64,000 nt of DNA, taken from the NCBI RefSeq assembly GCF_020524625.1, contig NZ_JAIVLL010000002.1, forward strand, positions 372,001-436,000, given 5' to 3'. The position numbers and the translations under genes were made by a program. Under the pieces are notes generated by a model. It was not told the DNA's origin. It searched no databases and saw only the letters and a list, made by a program, of their open reading frames with translations. This DNA is from Brevundimonas poindexterae. GTDB lineage: Bacteria; Pseudomonadota; Alphaproteobacteria; Caulobacterales; Caulobacteraceae. The number at the start of each line of letters is the position of its first letter. The first letter of the stretch is position 1. This document shows, one piece after another, positions 6,839 to 15,762 of this stretch.

Positions 6839-7807
6839 TTACTGGACGCGTTCGACGGTGTAGCCGCGCTGTTCCAGCAGGGCCTGGACGCTGTCGTCAC
6901 CGGCGAGGTGGGCCGAGCCGACGGCGATGAAGATCACGCCTTCACCCTCCATCATGGTGTCGATCTGGCCCGCCCAGTTGGCATTCCGCCGGACCAGCAG
7001 GGTCTGGTAGAACGGCTCGCTCTCCTCGCGCATCGGGGTCACGCCGATCGCCTCAAGGGCCTCGACATCGCCGGCGGCCCAGGCCGCGACCAGACGATCC
7101 AGTTCGACCGTCGCGGATTCATAGTCGTCCAGAACCGAGCGCAGGAAGCCCATCTGGCCCTCCTCCGGCATGCCGGCCAGGATCTGGATCTGCTCTTCCA
7201 TGGTCTCAAGACCATCGACGGGCTTGCCGGCTTCCAGGGCGCGGGCCCGCAGCACCAGTTCGACGCCGGACTGCGGGTCGTAGCCGGCCTTGGCCAGCGG
7301 GGCCATCGACAGCGTCAGGCCCGCCAGCCAGGGGCGCATCGGCTCCAGCATGGCGCCGGTCATGCCCATGTCGCCGGCGGCCGTGTTGAGCTTGGCCTGC
7401 TCCTCGGCCGTGAGACGGCTGGAGAGCGGGGTCTCCATATCGATGCCATAGCGCTGGATGAGCGGCATGGCGGCGGCCTGGTCGTCCGGATTGCTGATCT
7501 CGAACAGGACCCGGTCAGCGCTGGCAAAGGCCTTATCGACCGCATCGGAGTGCCAGGCCGTTTCGGGCCGCAGGATGTGGACCGTGCCGAACAGATAGAT
7601 GGTGGAGTCTTCATCGCGCAGCACCCACAGCGCCGGGCTTCCGTCCGGGGCGGAGGTCAGGGCGACGTCCTGGGCATAGGCGGCTTCGGGGGCGCCGCCG
7701 ATGACGGCGAGGCCGAGGCCGAGGCCGAGCGCAGCGGCCGTGGCGGTGGTCATCAGGCGACGGCCGAGCCCGAGGGTCGAGGCGGTGAAGGATTGAACGA
7801 GGGTCAT
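6839..7807 (-). CDS. TraB/GumN family exported protein
   Basis: A 322-residue protein from ATG 7807 (AAAGGAT upstream); seven further codons exist upstream but the signal peptide fits the later start. The N-terminus has a twin-arginine-like RR and a hydrophobic stretch ending in AYAQ, so export is likely. The mature part starts with STIYLFGTVHILRPETAW, where GTVH is the family motif, and ends with FIAVGSAHLAGDDSVQALL. TraB/GumN proteins resemble the TIKI metalloprotease fold; their bacterial substrates are unknown. Confidence 0.85.
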   Translation of the reverse strand: MTLVQSFTASTLGLGRRLMTTATAAALGLGLGLAVIGGAPEAAYAQDVALTSAPDGSPALWVLRDEDSTIYLFGTVHILRPETAWHSDAVDKAFASADRVLFEISNPDDQAAAMPLIQRYGIDMETPLSSRLTAEEQAKLNTAAGDMGMTGAMLEPMRPWLAGLTLSMAPLAKAGYDPQSGVELVLRARALEAGKPVDGLETMEEQIQILAGMPEEGQMGFLRSVLDDYESATVELDRLVAAWAAGDVEALEAIGVTPMREESEPFYQTLLVRRNANWAGQIDTMMEGEGVIFIAVGSAHLAGDDSVQALLEQRGYTVERVQ

Positions 7808-7853
7808 GGGTGATCCTTTCAAGATCAAGGGGAAGTCGGAAGGTTGGAAAAGG

Positions 7854-8435
7854 TCAGTGGATGCCGCGTCGGGCGGCGGTGAGAGCCGAGGCCACCATGT
7901 AGACGGCCAGCAGGATGCCGATCATGCCCCAGGCGGTCATGCCCTCGACCAGCTCCAGCCGTTCGGCGGCGGCATAGACGAACAGAGCCAGTTGCAGGGT
8001 CCAGAAGGACAAGGCCCCGGTCTCGACGATGATCCGCCGCAGCATTTCGTCGGCCTGGCGCCAGAGCATCACATTGGCGACAGTCTGGATGACCAGCAGC
8101 ACCAGCACACCGGCCATGGCCACCTCGGCCGACACCCAGTCGGCGCCATAGATGGGCAGGATCAGCATCAACCCTGCCAGCCCCATGACCGAGGTCTGCA
8201 GAAGGCCGCAGCCCTTGGCCACGATGGTCGGCCGCGCCACGACGATGACGGTCATGACGACCGACAGTGCGATCAATACCACCCCGATAAACAGGTTCAG
8301 GGCATCATCCTCGGGCATGGCCGAGACATCGATGTAGCGGGCGGTTGCAGAGCCCACGGCAGCCCCGAGAAGGGCGAGCCCCACCATGCCGGCGATCTTG
8401 AGGGCCTTGTTCGGGCCGGTTTGTTCGGACGTCAC
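7854..8435 (-). CDS. five-helix membrane protein of unknown function
   Basis: A 193-residue protein with about five hydrophobic helices (roughly residues 14-33, 46-67, 75-97, 103-125, 140-185). It is the last gene of a three-gene operon with an XRE regulator and another membrane protein; three bases separate it from the regulator stop. No enzyme motif is visible. Such small membrane proteins are often encoded beside a stand-alone Cro/C1-type repressor, but their role is not established. Confidence 0.8.
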   Translation of the reverse strand: MTSEQTGPNKALKIAGMVGLALLGAAVGSATARYIDVSAMPEDDALNLFIGVVLIALSVVMTVIVVARPTIVAKGCGLLQTSVMGLAGLMLILPIYGADWVSAEVAMAGVLVLLVIQTVANVMLWRQADEMLRRIIVETGALSFWTLQLALFVYAAAERLELVEGMTAWGMIGILLAVYMVASALTAARRGIH

Positions 8436-8438
8436 GGA

Positions 8439-8630
8439 TCAGTCCTCCAGAAAGATGGATTCAATGGGTTGTTCAAAGACGCGGGCGATCTTGAAGGCCA
8501 GCGGCAGCGACGGGTCATAGCGGCCGGTTTCGAGCGCATTGACGGTCTGGCGGGAGACCCCCAGCCTGTCGGCCAGCTCGGCCTGGCTCCAGTTGCGTTC
8601 GGCGCGCAGCACCTTGAGACGATTGTTCAT
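8439..8630 (-). CDS. stand-alone XRE/Cro-type transcriptional regulator
   Basis: A 63-residue protein that is almost entirely a helix-turn-helix: SQAELADRLGVSRQTVNALE at residues 15-34, ending PSLPLAFKIARVFEQPIESIF, the YozG/Cro-like family. It lies between two membrane protein genes with gaps of 3 and 7 bases, so all three are likely cotranscribed. The repeated TGACAAGG/CCTTGTCA motif around the operon promoter (9098-9147) is the obvious candidate operator for autoregulation. Confidence 0.92.
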   Translation of the reverse strand: MNNRLKVLRAERNWSQAELADRLGVSRQTVNALETGRYDPSLPLAFKIARVFEQPIESIFLED

Positions 8631-8637
8631 GACGCCC

Positions 8638-9078
8638 TCACCGGTGCCTTAGCCACCAGAAGGCCCAGGCGACGAGATAGCCGGTGAACTGGGCCCCGAG
8701 CGTCAGGCCGATGCCCGTCACAATCAGGTCCGCAGGGTCTCCGGGCATTTCCGACGGGACGAGGTCGATGACGTTCCAGGTGGTCAGGATCAGCAGACCC
8801 ATGACGACACCGATGCCGGCCGACCCACCCCAGTACCACGCCCATTTGTGGGCCTCGCGCACCGCCTCGTCCGCGCCCCGCCACCAGGCGACGCAGATCC
8901 AGATGAGGGCCACGCTACACAGGACCATCAGGCCGATCTGAAGCTCGTCCGCGACCGCGCCCCCGAAGCTGTCAATCAGGGCGGACGCCAGTCCGACCAC
9001 CATCCCCAGACCTCCACAGAGGCCCAGCATGCCGAGGTAGCCAAGGCGGCGGCGCTTTCGGATGGGTTGGTCGTTCAT
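8638..9078 (-). CDS. four-helix membrane protein, first gene of an XRE operon
   Basis: A 146-residue protein starting at ATG 9078 after AAGGGG; an upstream in-frame start at 9135 would cover the promoter and is rejected. The basic N-terminus (RKRRRLG) precedes about four helices: YLGMLGLCGGLGMVVGLASA, then about residues 50-66, 82-104 and 120-140. No known family is recognised. Like the third gene of the operon it is a small integral membrane protein, so the regulator may control, or respond to, a two-component membrane complex. Confidence 0.82.
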   Translation of the reverse strand: MNDQPIRKRRRLGYLGMLGLCGGLGMVVGLASALIDSFGGAVADELQIGLMVLCSVALIWICVAWWRGADEAVREAHKWAWYWGGSAGIGVVMGLLILTTWNVIDLVPSEMPGDPADLIVTGIGLTLGAQFTGYLVAWAFWWLRHR

Positions 9079-9097
9079 GGGAAACCCCTTATCAATC

Positions 9098-9147
9098 TGA
9101 CAAGGGTGTTTTACATCAGCGCGCCGCCATGTCAAGCGACCTTGTCA
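9098..9147 (-). promoter_or_regulatory. sigma70-like promoter with flanking inverted operator motifs
   Basis: On the minus strand TTGACA (9135-9130), 16 bases, then TAAAAC (9113-9108) gives a housekeeping-type promoter for the membrane-XRE-membrane operon. TGACAAGG at 9098-9105 overlaps the expected start point and its inverse CCTTGTCA at 9140-9147 lies just upstream of the -35 box; a third copy, CCTTGTC, is at 9161-9167. Placing the pair on both sides of the promoter suggests repression by the XRE protein. Confidence 0.6.
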
Positions 9148-9167
9148 AAAAGTCTGCAAGCCTTGTC

Positions 9168-10400
9168 TTAACCCTCTGAAGCGCCGGTTTCCGGGGATTT
9201 CAGCAGCTCCGGCCGGCTGAGCGTGCGGGGCGCGCTTTCGACCGGCGACAGGTCCGGCAGGTCCTTGCCCTCGTGGTCGACCTTGAGATCCTCGAACCGT
9301 CGTGCCGACACCATGACCTGGCTTTCCAGCGAGCCGACGAACTGGTTGTAGCGACCGACGGCCGCGTCCAGCGCCTTGCCGACCGAGGCGGCGTGACCGC
9401 CCATCACCGACAGGCGCTTGTACAGCTCCTTGCCCAGCCGGGCGACGTCTTCGGCATTTCGGGTCTGCTCCTCGGCGCGCCAGCCATAGGCCACGGCCTT
9501 GCATAGGGCGAACAGCGTGGTCGGGGTCACGATCACCACGCGCGAGGCCATGGCCTGGGTCATCAGATCGGGCTCATGATCCAGCGCAGCGGACAGGAAG
9601 GCATCGCCGGGCACGAACATGGCGACGAAGTCGGGGCTGGGCTGGAACTGGTCCTGATAGGCCTTGGACGCCAGCTGGCGCACATGGGTCTTCATGCTGG
9701 CCGCCGTACGGACCGAGGCAGCGTGCTGGCGCTGCTCCTCGTCGCCCTCCCCCTCATCGGCAAAGGCCAGCGGCACCTTGGCGTCGATCACGAACATGCC
9801 GCCGCCCGGCAGGCGCACGATGAAGTCGGGCCGCTGCTGGCGCCCGGCGTCGTCCGCGCTGGACGTCTGTTCCTCGAAGTCGAAACGGCCGGCCATGCCG
9901 GCGGCCTCCAGCACATTGCGACAGGTCTGCTCGCCCCAGCGTCCGCGTCGCCCCGTGTTGCCGCGCAGGGCCTCGGTCAGCTTGCGCGCCTCGTCGCGCG
10001 TGGCCGAGGACGCCGACATCAGCGCGGCCAGCTCGCTCTTCAGTCCGCCCATGTCGCGGGCGCGGACCTGTTCCAGCTGGGCCACCTGGGCCTCGAACTT
10101 CCTGAGTGTATCGGCGACAGGCTTCAGCTGGGCCTCGATACGGGTCTGGCTGACCCGGCCCTCGGCGCGGAAGGTTTCGGTCGCCCGGCTGACCAGACGC
10201 TCCGCGACCGTCTCGGCCGAGGCCGCCGCCTGGGCCTTCAGCAGGTCGGTCAGGGTCTCGCGACTCTCCTGCATCAACGCCAGCCGCTCTTCCGCCGCCA
10301 CAAGGGACGACCGGCTCTTCTGCCAGCCCGCATAGGCCCACAGGAAACCGCTGCCCGACAGGACGGCGACCGCGATCAGGATCATCTCAAGCGTGTTCAT
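9168..10400 (-). CDS. rmuC: DNA recombination protein RmuC
   Basis: A 410-residue protein: N-terminal membrane anchor (about residues 7-24), a long coiled coil to about residue 130, then the RmuC nuclease-like core with GRWGEQTCRNVLEAAGM, PDFIVRLPGGGMFVIDAKVPL (the D...DAK pattern of PD-(D/E)xK folds) and VMFVPGDAFLSAAL-like segments. RmuC limits inversions at short inverted repeats in E. coli. It is separate from the recR cluster by 44 bases but on the same strand. Confidence 0.93.
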   Translation of the reverse strand: MNTLEMILIAVAVLSGSGFLWAYAGWQKSRSSLVAAEERLALMQESRETLTDLLKAQAAASAETVAERLVSRATETFRAEGRVSQTRIEAQLKPVADTLRKFEAQVAQLEQVRARDMGGLKSELAALMSASSATRDEARKLTEALRGNTGRRGRWGEQTCRNVLEAAGMAGRFDFEEQTSSADDAGRQQRPDFIVRLPGGGMFVIDAKVPLAFADEGEGDEEQRQHAASVRTAASMKTHVRQLASKAYQDQFQPSPDFVAMFVPGDAFLSAALDHEPDLMTQAMASRVVIVTPTTLFALCKAVAYGWRAEEQTRNAEDVARLGKELYKRLSVMGGHAASVGKALDAAVGRYNQFVGSLESQVMVSARRFEDLKVDHEGKDLPDLSPVESAPRTLSRPELLKSPETGASEG

Positions 10401-10444
10401 GCTCCGTTCCTAACCTGAGTCAGGAAGCGGGGAAAGGCGCAGCC

Positions 10445-11047
10445 CTACGTCGGACGCCTTGCGCGCATGGCCTGGATGATGGTGCCGTCGTCCAGCCAGT
10501 CGAGGTCGCCACCGACCGGCACGCCGCGCGCCAGAGAGGTCACGCTGACCCCGGCATCGGCCAGCCGTTCGGCGATATAGTGGGCGGTCGTCTGGCCATC
10601 GACCGTGGCCGGCAGGGCCAGCACCACCTCGCGCACGCCGCCCTCACCCACACGCGCGACCAGCTCACCGAGGCGGAGCGCATCGGGTCCCACCCCGTCC
10701 AGCGCCGACAGCAGGCCACCCAGCACATGATAGCGACCCCGGAACGCGCCCGACCGCTCCATGGCCCACAGGGCGCCGGCCTCCTCGACCACGCAGATCA
10801 GGCCGGCGTCGCGCGCGGGATCGGAGCACAGGGTGCAGGGGTCGCGGGTATCGGGTGCGCCGCAGATCGAACAGGATTTCACCTTGTCCGCCGTCTCGGC
10901 CAGCGAGGCCGCCAGCGGCAGCAGCAGCTGTTCGCGCCGCTTGAGCAGCGCCAGCGCCGCGCGCCGGGCCGAGCGCGGCCCCAGCCCGGGCAGTTTCGAC
11001 AGCAGACCGATCAGCCGCTCGATCTCGGGTCCGGCAGACGCGGCCAC
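10445..11047 (-). CDS. recR: recombination mediator RecR
   Basis: A 200-residue protein, normal length, with a GTG start at 11047. The order is a helix-hairpin-helix ([15 protein letters not shown]), a four-cysteine zinc finger ([16 protein letters not shown], about residues 57-72), and a Toprim domain ([21 protein letters not shown]). RecR with RecO/RecF loads RecA at gapped DNA. It follows ybaB by seven bases, in the conserved dnaX-ybaB-recR order, although one extra gene sits between dnaX and ybaB here. Confidence 0.97.
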   Translation of the reverse strand: MAASAGPEIERLIGLLSKLPGLGPRSARRAALALLKRREQLLLPLAASLAETADKVKSCSICGAPDTRDPCTLCSDPARDAGLICVVEEAGALWAMERSGAFRGRYHVLGGLLSALDGVGPDALRLGELVARVGEGGVREVVLALPATVDGQTTAHYIAERLADAGVSVTSLARGVPVGGDLDWLDDGTIIQAMRARRPT

Positions 11048-11054
11048 AGGCGGA

Positions 11055-11384
11055 TCAGGACAGCTTGGGCATGCCGGGGATATTCATCCCGGCCATGGGG
11101 CCGGCGGCCTCGCGCATCAGCTCGCCATTGGCCTCGTCCAGCTTGCGCTTGGCATCCGCATGGGCGGCGACGATCAGGTCGGCCAGGATGTCCTGTTCGC
11201 CGGCCACCATCAGGCTCTCGTCGATCTGCACGCGGGTGACTTCGCCGGGGCCCTTCAGGCTGACGGTCACCAGTCCGCCGCCCGAGGTGCCCTCGGCGGT
11301 GGTTTCGGCCATCTTCGCCTGGGCGTCCTGCAGCTTTTGCTGCATCGCCTGGGCCTGTTGCATCAGTTGGGTCAGGTCTTTCAT
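11055..11384 (-). CDS. ybaB: YbaB/EbfC nucleoid-associated protein
   Basis: A 109-residue DNA-binding protein. The N-terminal helix is rich in glutamine and methionine ([19 protein letters not shown]), then the beta-rich core [19 protein letters not shown] and the [16 protein letters not shown] helix, as in the YbaB dimer with its tweezers-like fold. It sits directly upstream of recR with a seven-base gap, probably translated from the same message. Confidence 0.95.
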   Translation of the reverse strand: MKDLTQLMQQAQAMQQKLQDAQAKMAETTAEGTSGGGLVTVSLKGPGEVTRVQIDESLMVAGEQDILADLIVAAHADAKRKLDEANGELMREAAGPMAGMNIPGMPKLS

Positions 11385-11430
11385 GACCCCTATCTAGGAC
11401 GAAGCGGACCGTTCCGACAGGGGGTCCTGC

Positions 11431-12150
11431 TCAGGGGGCCGGGTCTGTCGCGGGCTCGCCGCCGAGGTAGGCGTCGATGGCGAGGGATTCGATCTCGGCC
11501 GCCATGGCATTCAGGGCGTCGAGCCGCTCAAGGCCGATCCGGCTGGACAGGGCGTAGCCGTCCTCCTCGCTCGCCACGGCGCCGCCGGTCGTGACCTCGA
11601 GATAGGCGTCGGGCCCCTCCAGCACCAGCCAGGAGGCATAGACCCAGGCATCCTCGAAATCAGGGCTCTGCCCGGCGATGATGCAGCGGTGCCCCGAAAG
11701 TCCATTCACCTCAAGTCGCTCGAAGCGGATCACGGGGATGTTCCGGTTGGCGGAGGCGCACGCCTGGGCGTCGGCGTGGACCGGGCGCCGCTTGCGCGCG
11801 TCTTCGTCCGCCTCACCCGAGTCCAGACCTTCAGGGTCCTTCACGCCATACATCTCGAAGTCGACGGTGAACCCGTAGTTGCCCTCGTCCGGCAGGTCCT
11901 TGAAGACGTCGCCCAGCAGCGCCTGCATCATCGGCCGGATCGAAAAACTCTCGACGTCAAACTGCTCTGCGAGCGCCGCAAACGACTCATCGAGCTGGCG
12001 CGCGAGATCATCGATCACCGCCCGTTCGTCATCGGAGATGCTGTTCGAGGACGGGGCAGCCTCGACCGGATCCGTCTCCTGCGCCGCTGCGGCCCCGGCC
12101 GCCCCCATCAGCATGAGGGCCGATAGCCCTCCCAACAGCCAGCCCCGCAT
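11431..12150 (-). CDS. exported protein of unknown function
   Basis: A 239-residue protein with a signal peptide (residues 1-23, ending AAAAQE). The mature part is acidic; an N-terminal helix-rich region (about 38-75) precedes a segment with two cysteines (ACASANRNIPVIRFERL and GHRCIIAGQ), which may form a disulphide in the periplasm. No family is recognised. It is inserted between dnaX and ybaB, where most genomes have nothing, but with its own spacing (46 and 85 bases) on both sides. Confidence 0.78.
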   Translation of the reverse strand: MRGWLLGGLSALMLMGAAGAAAAQETDPVEAAPSSNSISDDERAVIDDLARQLDESFAALAEQFDVESFSIRPMMQALLGDVFKDLPDEGNYGFTVDFEMYGVKDPEGLDSGEADEDARKRRPVHADAQACASANRNIPVIRFERLEVNGLSGHRCIIAGQSPDFEDAWVYASWLVLEGPDAYLEVTTGGAVASEEDGYALSSRIGLERLDALNAMAAEIESLAIDAYLGGEPATDPAP

Positions 12151-12235
12151 GTCCGCCTCCCGGATTGAATGTCCGGCGAGACTAGATCAGCGATCAGGGT
12201 TCGCCCATGGGCGCAGGCCGTCCTGACAGGTTCCG

Positions 12236-14095
12236 TCAGGTGTCGTCGGTGCCCGCCTCGTCATCGCCTTCATCGGGGATGGACGGCAGCGACACGGCGG
12301 GCGCGAGGTCGCGGATTTCGCCCAGTTCGGCACCGGGGAAAGCCTCCAGCACCGAGCGGATGAAGGGATCGGCCTCGACGTCGGCGCGACGCTTCTCGCG
12401 GGCGCGGCGCTCCTGCTCTATCAGGGTCTCGCCCCCGCCCTGGCCATTGGCGGCGACCAGCCAGGTACGACCGGTCCAGTCCTTGAGCCGGCTGGCCAGC
12501 TTGCGCGCCAGATCGGGCGGCGTGCCCTGCACCGGCTCGAACGTCAGGGCGCCGGGGCGAAAGGCCACGGGCCGGACATAGCGTTCGACGTCCAGCTTGA
12601 GCGCGATCTCGCGCTTTTCATCGATCAGGGCGACCACCGCCTCGAAGGTCTGGGGATCGGGCAGGGCCGGCTGGGCCACGGTCATCGGCCGGGCCAGGGT
12701 CGCCTGGCTCCCGCCGCCGGAACCGCCGCCACCCCCACCGCGAGGCGCGGGGCCGCCGTCCAGTCCCTCGCCGGACTTCAGGGCCTTGAGCGCCTCTTCC
12801 GGGCCCGGCAGATCGGCGGCATAGGCCAGCCGGATCAGGGCCATCTCCACCGCCTCGGCGGGATTGGGGGCGCGGCGGGTTTCTTCCAGCCCGCGCAGAA
12901 GCATCTGCCAGACCCGCGACAGGGTGCCGGCCGACAGGCCCGCCCCCAGCGCCGCCAGAATAGCCGCCTGATCGCCCGGCAGACGGGTCGCCTCAGGGCC
13001 CAGCATCTTGGCGACCGAGGCCGCGTGGCAGTGCTCCAGCAGATCGCCCATGACCTGCACCGGATCGGCGCCATAGCCATAGAGGTCGCGAAACATCTCC
13101 AGCGCCTCGGGCGTGCGCCCGCCCATGACGGTTTCAAACAGGGCGATGGTCCGGGTGCGGTCGGCGAGACCCAGCATGTCCCGCACAACCTCGGCCTTGA
13201 CCGCCTCACCCTCCCCACCCTGGACGAGGGCCTGGTCCAGCAGCGACAGGCCGTCGCGCACCGAGCCTTCCGCTGCGCGCGCGATCAGGGCCAGCGCATC
13301 GCGCTCGATCGCCATGCCCTCCTTCTGGGCCACGCGTCCCAGATGTTCGATCAGGATTTCCGGCTCCACCCGTCGCAGGTCGAACCGCTGGCAGCGGCTG
13401 AGGATGGTGACGGGCACCTTGCGGATCTCGGTGGTCGCAAAGATGAATTTGGCGTGGGGCGGGGGCTCTTCCAGCGTTTTCAGCAGGGCGTTGAAGGCCT
13501 GGTTCGAGAGCATGTGCACTTCGTCGAGCACATAGACCTTGTAGCGCGCCTCGACCGGGGCATAGCGCACACTGTCCAGGATCTCGCGGATGTCGCCCAC
13601 GCCGGTGTGGCTGGCGGCGTCCATCTCCATGACGTCCATGTGCTGGCCCGCCATGATCGCCGCATCGTGCCGCCCATCCGGCGTCAGGGCCAGCGACGGC
13701 CTGTCGATGCCGGGGGCCTGGTTGTTGAGCGCCCGGGCCAGCAGGCGCGCCGTCGTGGTCTTTCCGACCCCCCGCACCCCGGTCAGCATGAAGGCGTGGG
13801 CGATCCGGCCGGTCTCGAAGGCGTGGGTCAGGGTGCGGACCATGGCCTCCTGGCCGATCAGGTCCTCGAAGGTGGTCGGGCGGTATTTGCGCGCCAGCAC
13901 CTGATAGGCGGCCGACGGCGCCTCCCGGGCTGGCGCGGGCTCGGGCAGGGCCGCCAGCGCGGGTTCGGGCGCGGGGGCCGGCTCCGGCGCGGGCGGCGCG
14001 CCGAACATGTCATCGGTATTCGGGTCGCGTTCGACGATCTCCGCGTCCGGGGCGTCGTCTTCATCCAACGGCGGAATCGGGTCCATCTCGCTCAT
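12236..14095 (-). CDS. dnaX: DNA polymerase III subunit gamma/tau
   Basis: A 619-residue clamp-loader ATPase. An acidic, proline/alanine-rich N-terminal extension of about 60 residues precedes YQVLARKYRPTTFEDLIGQ. Walker A is GVRGVGKTTTARLLARAL, the DEVHMLS box is Walker B, and ATTEIRKVPVTILSRCQRFDL carries sensor 1 and the arginine finger (SRC). A glycine-rich linker (about 455-465) leads to the tau-specific C-terminus. The cysteine zinc module usually found after Walker A is missing: the corresponding stretch, about residues 105-135, has no cysteine. Confidence 0.96.
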   Translation of the reverse strand: MSEMDPIPPLDEDDAPDAEIVERDPNTDDMFGAPPAPEPAPAPEPALAALPEPAPAREAPSAAYQVLARKYRPTTFEDLIGQEAMVRTLTHAFETGRIAHAFMLTGVRGVGKTTTARLLARALNNQAPGIDRPSLALTPDGRHDAAIMAGQHMDVMEMDAASHTGVGDIREILDSVRYAPVEARYKVYVLDEVHMLSNQAFNALLKTLEEPPPHAKFIFATTEIRKVPVTILSRCQRFDLRRVEPEILIEHLGRVAQKEGMAIERDALALIARAAEGSVRDGLSLLDQALVQGGEGEAVKAEVVRDMLGLADRTRTIALFETVMGGRTPEALEMFRDLYGYGADPVQVMGDLLEHCHAASVAKMLGPEATRLPGDQAAILAALGAGLSAGTLSRVWQMLLRGLEETRRAPNPAEAVEMALIRLAYAADLPGPEEALKALKSGEGLDGGPAPRGGGGGGSGGGSQATLARPMTVAQPALPDPQTFEAVVALIDEKREIALKLDVERYVRPVAFRPGALTFEPVQGTPPDLARKLASRLKDWTGRTWLVAANGQGGGETLIEQERRAREKRRADVEADPFIRSVLEAFPGAELGEIRDLAPAVSLPSIPDEGDDEAGTDDT

Positions 14096-14159
14096 GGCCT
14101 TGTCATAGCCCGTGACACGATGCCGGGCGAGGCCGGATGACGGTTTTGCTGAGAGAGAA

Positions 14160-14254
14160 GGTTGGAGACCGCGACCCGAAGGGGAATTCGTTGTGGCTGC
14201 TGCCTTCCGGCCCTGACCAGGTTGGCGAAGCCTTCGCCCGCGATCTCCACCCCC
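14160..14254 (-). ncRNA. ffs: signal recognition particle RNA, small bacterial type
   Basis: The minus strand contains the invariant SRP RNA domain IV: ACCTGGTCAGGGCCGGAAGG (14223-14204) followed by CAGCAGCC, with the GGAA tetraloop. Flanking arms GGTGGAGATCGCGGG (about 14251-14237) and TCGCGGTCTCCAACC (about 14174-14160) pair to close the hairpin. The length of about 95 bases is typical of the 4.5S type. The ends are estimated from the pairing. Confidence 0.93.
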
Positions 14255-14325
14255 GATATGCGCGTTCAGGGGCGTGAGATCAAGATGCCTTACGGCGCGA
14301 ATGCCGACGGGGTATGGAGGGCGCC

Positions 14326-15252
14326 ATGTCCCGGCCGCTCATTACCGCCTTTTCCGCTTCCCCTCTCGACCGGGGCGGCGACAGTCGCAACGATCCCGAC
14401 TGGATGGCCGCACGCCGGGCCGATCCTGCGGCTCTGGCCATGGTGATGATCGACGGTCGCCCCCGGCTGGAACCCGTCGGGGATCAAGAGCGACTGGCCT
14501 GGGCGCCGCTGGCCCGCCTGTCATCGCTGTGCACCGACGAGCCGGTCTTCCTCGGCCTGTGGAAGGAGGCCCCGGTATTTGCCTGTTCGGTGCCGGAGGG
14601 CCGTCTCGCCGACCTCGAGACCCTCATGGGGCCGGGCGACCATCCGGACATGCGGGCAGCCGCCCCGCGTCTGCCCGCCGGAGATCTGGCCATGGCGGGG
14701 GCGGCCAAGGGGCTGTTCGACTGGCATGGTCGAAACCGGTTCTGCCCCGGCTGCGGCCGCGAGACCGGGATGGCCTCGGGCGGCTGGCGCCGCGCCTGCG
14801 AAGCCTGCGGCGCGGAGCATTATCCGCGGGTGGACCCGGTCTGCATCATGCTGCCGGTCTATAACGGGGGCGCCGAGCCGATATGCCTGCTGGGACGCCA
14901 GGCCGCCTGGCCGGCCGGGCGGATGTCGGCGCTGGCCGGTTTCATGGAGCCCGGCGAAAGCCTTGAGGAGGCCTGCGCCCGTGAGGTGAAGGAAGAAGCC
15001 GGGCTGACCGTCACCAACGTCCGCTACCTCGCCAGTCAGCCCTGGCCGTTTCCGCACCAACTGATGATCGGCCTGATCGCCGAGGTCAGCGACAATGACG
15101 CCCAGCCGGACCTGACAGAACTGGAAGCCGTGCGCTGGCTGACCCGCGACGAGGCCCGTCAGGTACTGGAAGGGCGCCACCCCGATGTGGTGGCGCCCTA
15201 TCCCTTTGCGATCGCCCACAGCCTGCTCAAGGCCTGGGTCGACGATGTCTGA
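14326..15252 (+). CDS. nudC: NAD(+) diphosphatase / NADH pyrophosphatase NudC
   Basis: A 308-residue Nudix enzyme. The start at 14326 is preferred because GGAGG lies seven bases before it; an ATG at 14314 is part of that site. An N-terminal NudC-like domain is followed by a zinc ribbon (CPGCG ... CEACG, about residues 141-166) and the Nudix box GFMEPGESLEEACAREVKEEAG. SQPWPFPHQLM follows, a variant of the SQPWPFPxS motif that marks NADH/NAD-capped RNA hydrolases; the final serine is replaced here. It cleaves NAD(H) to NMN(H) and AMP. Confidence 0.93.
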   Translation: MSRPLITAFSASPLDRGGDSRNDPDWMAARRADPAALAMVMIDGRPRLEPVGDQERLAWAPLARLSSLCTDEPVFLGLWKEAPVFACSVPEGRLADLETLMGPGDHPDMRAAAPRLPAGDLAMAGAAKGLFDWHGRNRFCPGCGRETGMASGGWRRACEACGAEHYPRVDPVCIMLPVYNGGAEPICLLGRQAAWPAGRMSALAGFMEPGESLEEACAREVKEEAGLTVTNVRYLASQPWPFPHQLMIGLIAEVSDNDAQPDLTELEAVRWLTRDEARQVLEGRHPDVVAPYPFAIAHSLLKAWVDDV

Positions 15253-15264
15253 ACTCGGCGGGCG

Positions 15265-15690
15265 TCAGTTGTAGACGCCGACGCCCCAGTTGCAGGTGCC
15301 GTTGCAGCCCGGCATCTGGACCTCGACGGTGTAGCGACCGGCGGTCGCCGCCTCGAACACGACCAGCGGCACATCGTCGTCCTCGAAGTCGCGGCCCACC
15401 TCGCGACCCGACGAATCGCGCACGATCAGGTCGACGTCGCTGCAGTTTTCATCGCAGACACCGATGAAAGCCACAGGGCCGGCCGGGGCCTGGAGAGTGG
15501 CAGTGGCCGAAGCCCCCTGGCTGAGGCGGCCCGCCACCTTCCCCTGCATCGTCAGGTCGGCCTCGCTGGAGACCCTGTCCAGCAGGAGATCCACCAGCCC
15601 GGCACCGGAGGGGTCCTGGGCCTGGGCCGAAACGCCCGGCGCCATGACGGCGAAAGAGAGGGCCGCCGCGGCGGCAAGGGACTTCAGCAT
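15265..15690 (-). CDS. small exported protein with predicted disulphides
   Basis: A 141-residue protein from ATG 15690, chosen over 15702 because GGAG lies inside the longer version at the right distance. Signal peptide to about residue 24 (SAQAQD). The mature part has two cysteine pairs (CDENC and CNGTC) and beta-rich segments such as AGRYTVEVQMPGC and DVDLIVRDSSGREVG, resembling pre-peptidase C-terminal type beta-sandwich domains. Function unknown. It is convergent with nudC, 12 bases away. Confidence 0.8.
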   Translation of the reverse strand: MLKSLAAAAALSFAVMAPGVSAQAQDPSGAGLVDLLLDRVSSEADLTMQGKVAGRLSQGASATATLQAPAGPVAFIGVCDENCSDVDLIVRDSSGREVGRDFEDDDVPLVVFEAATAGRYTVEVQMPGCNGTCNWGVGVYN

Positions 15691-15762
15691 GGTGTTCTCC
15701 ATAAATGATGCATCTTTGTGCCACTGTCCCGGTCCGGCGACAAATGACGAAACCCTTCCGGA

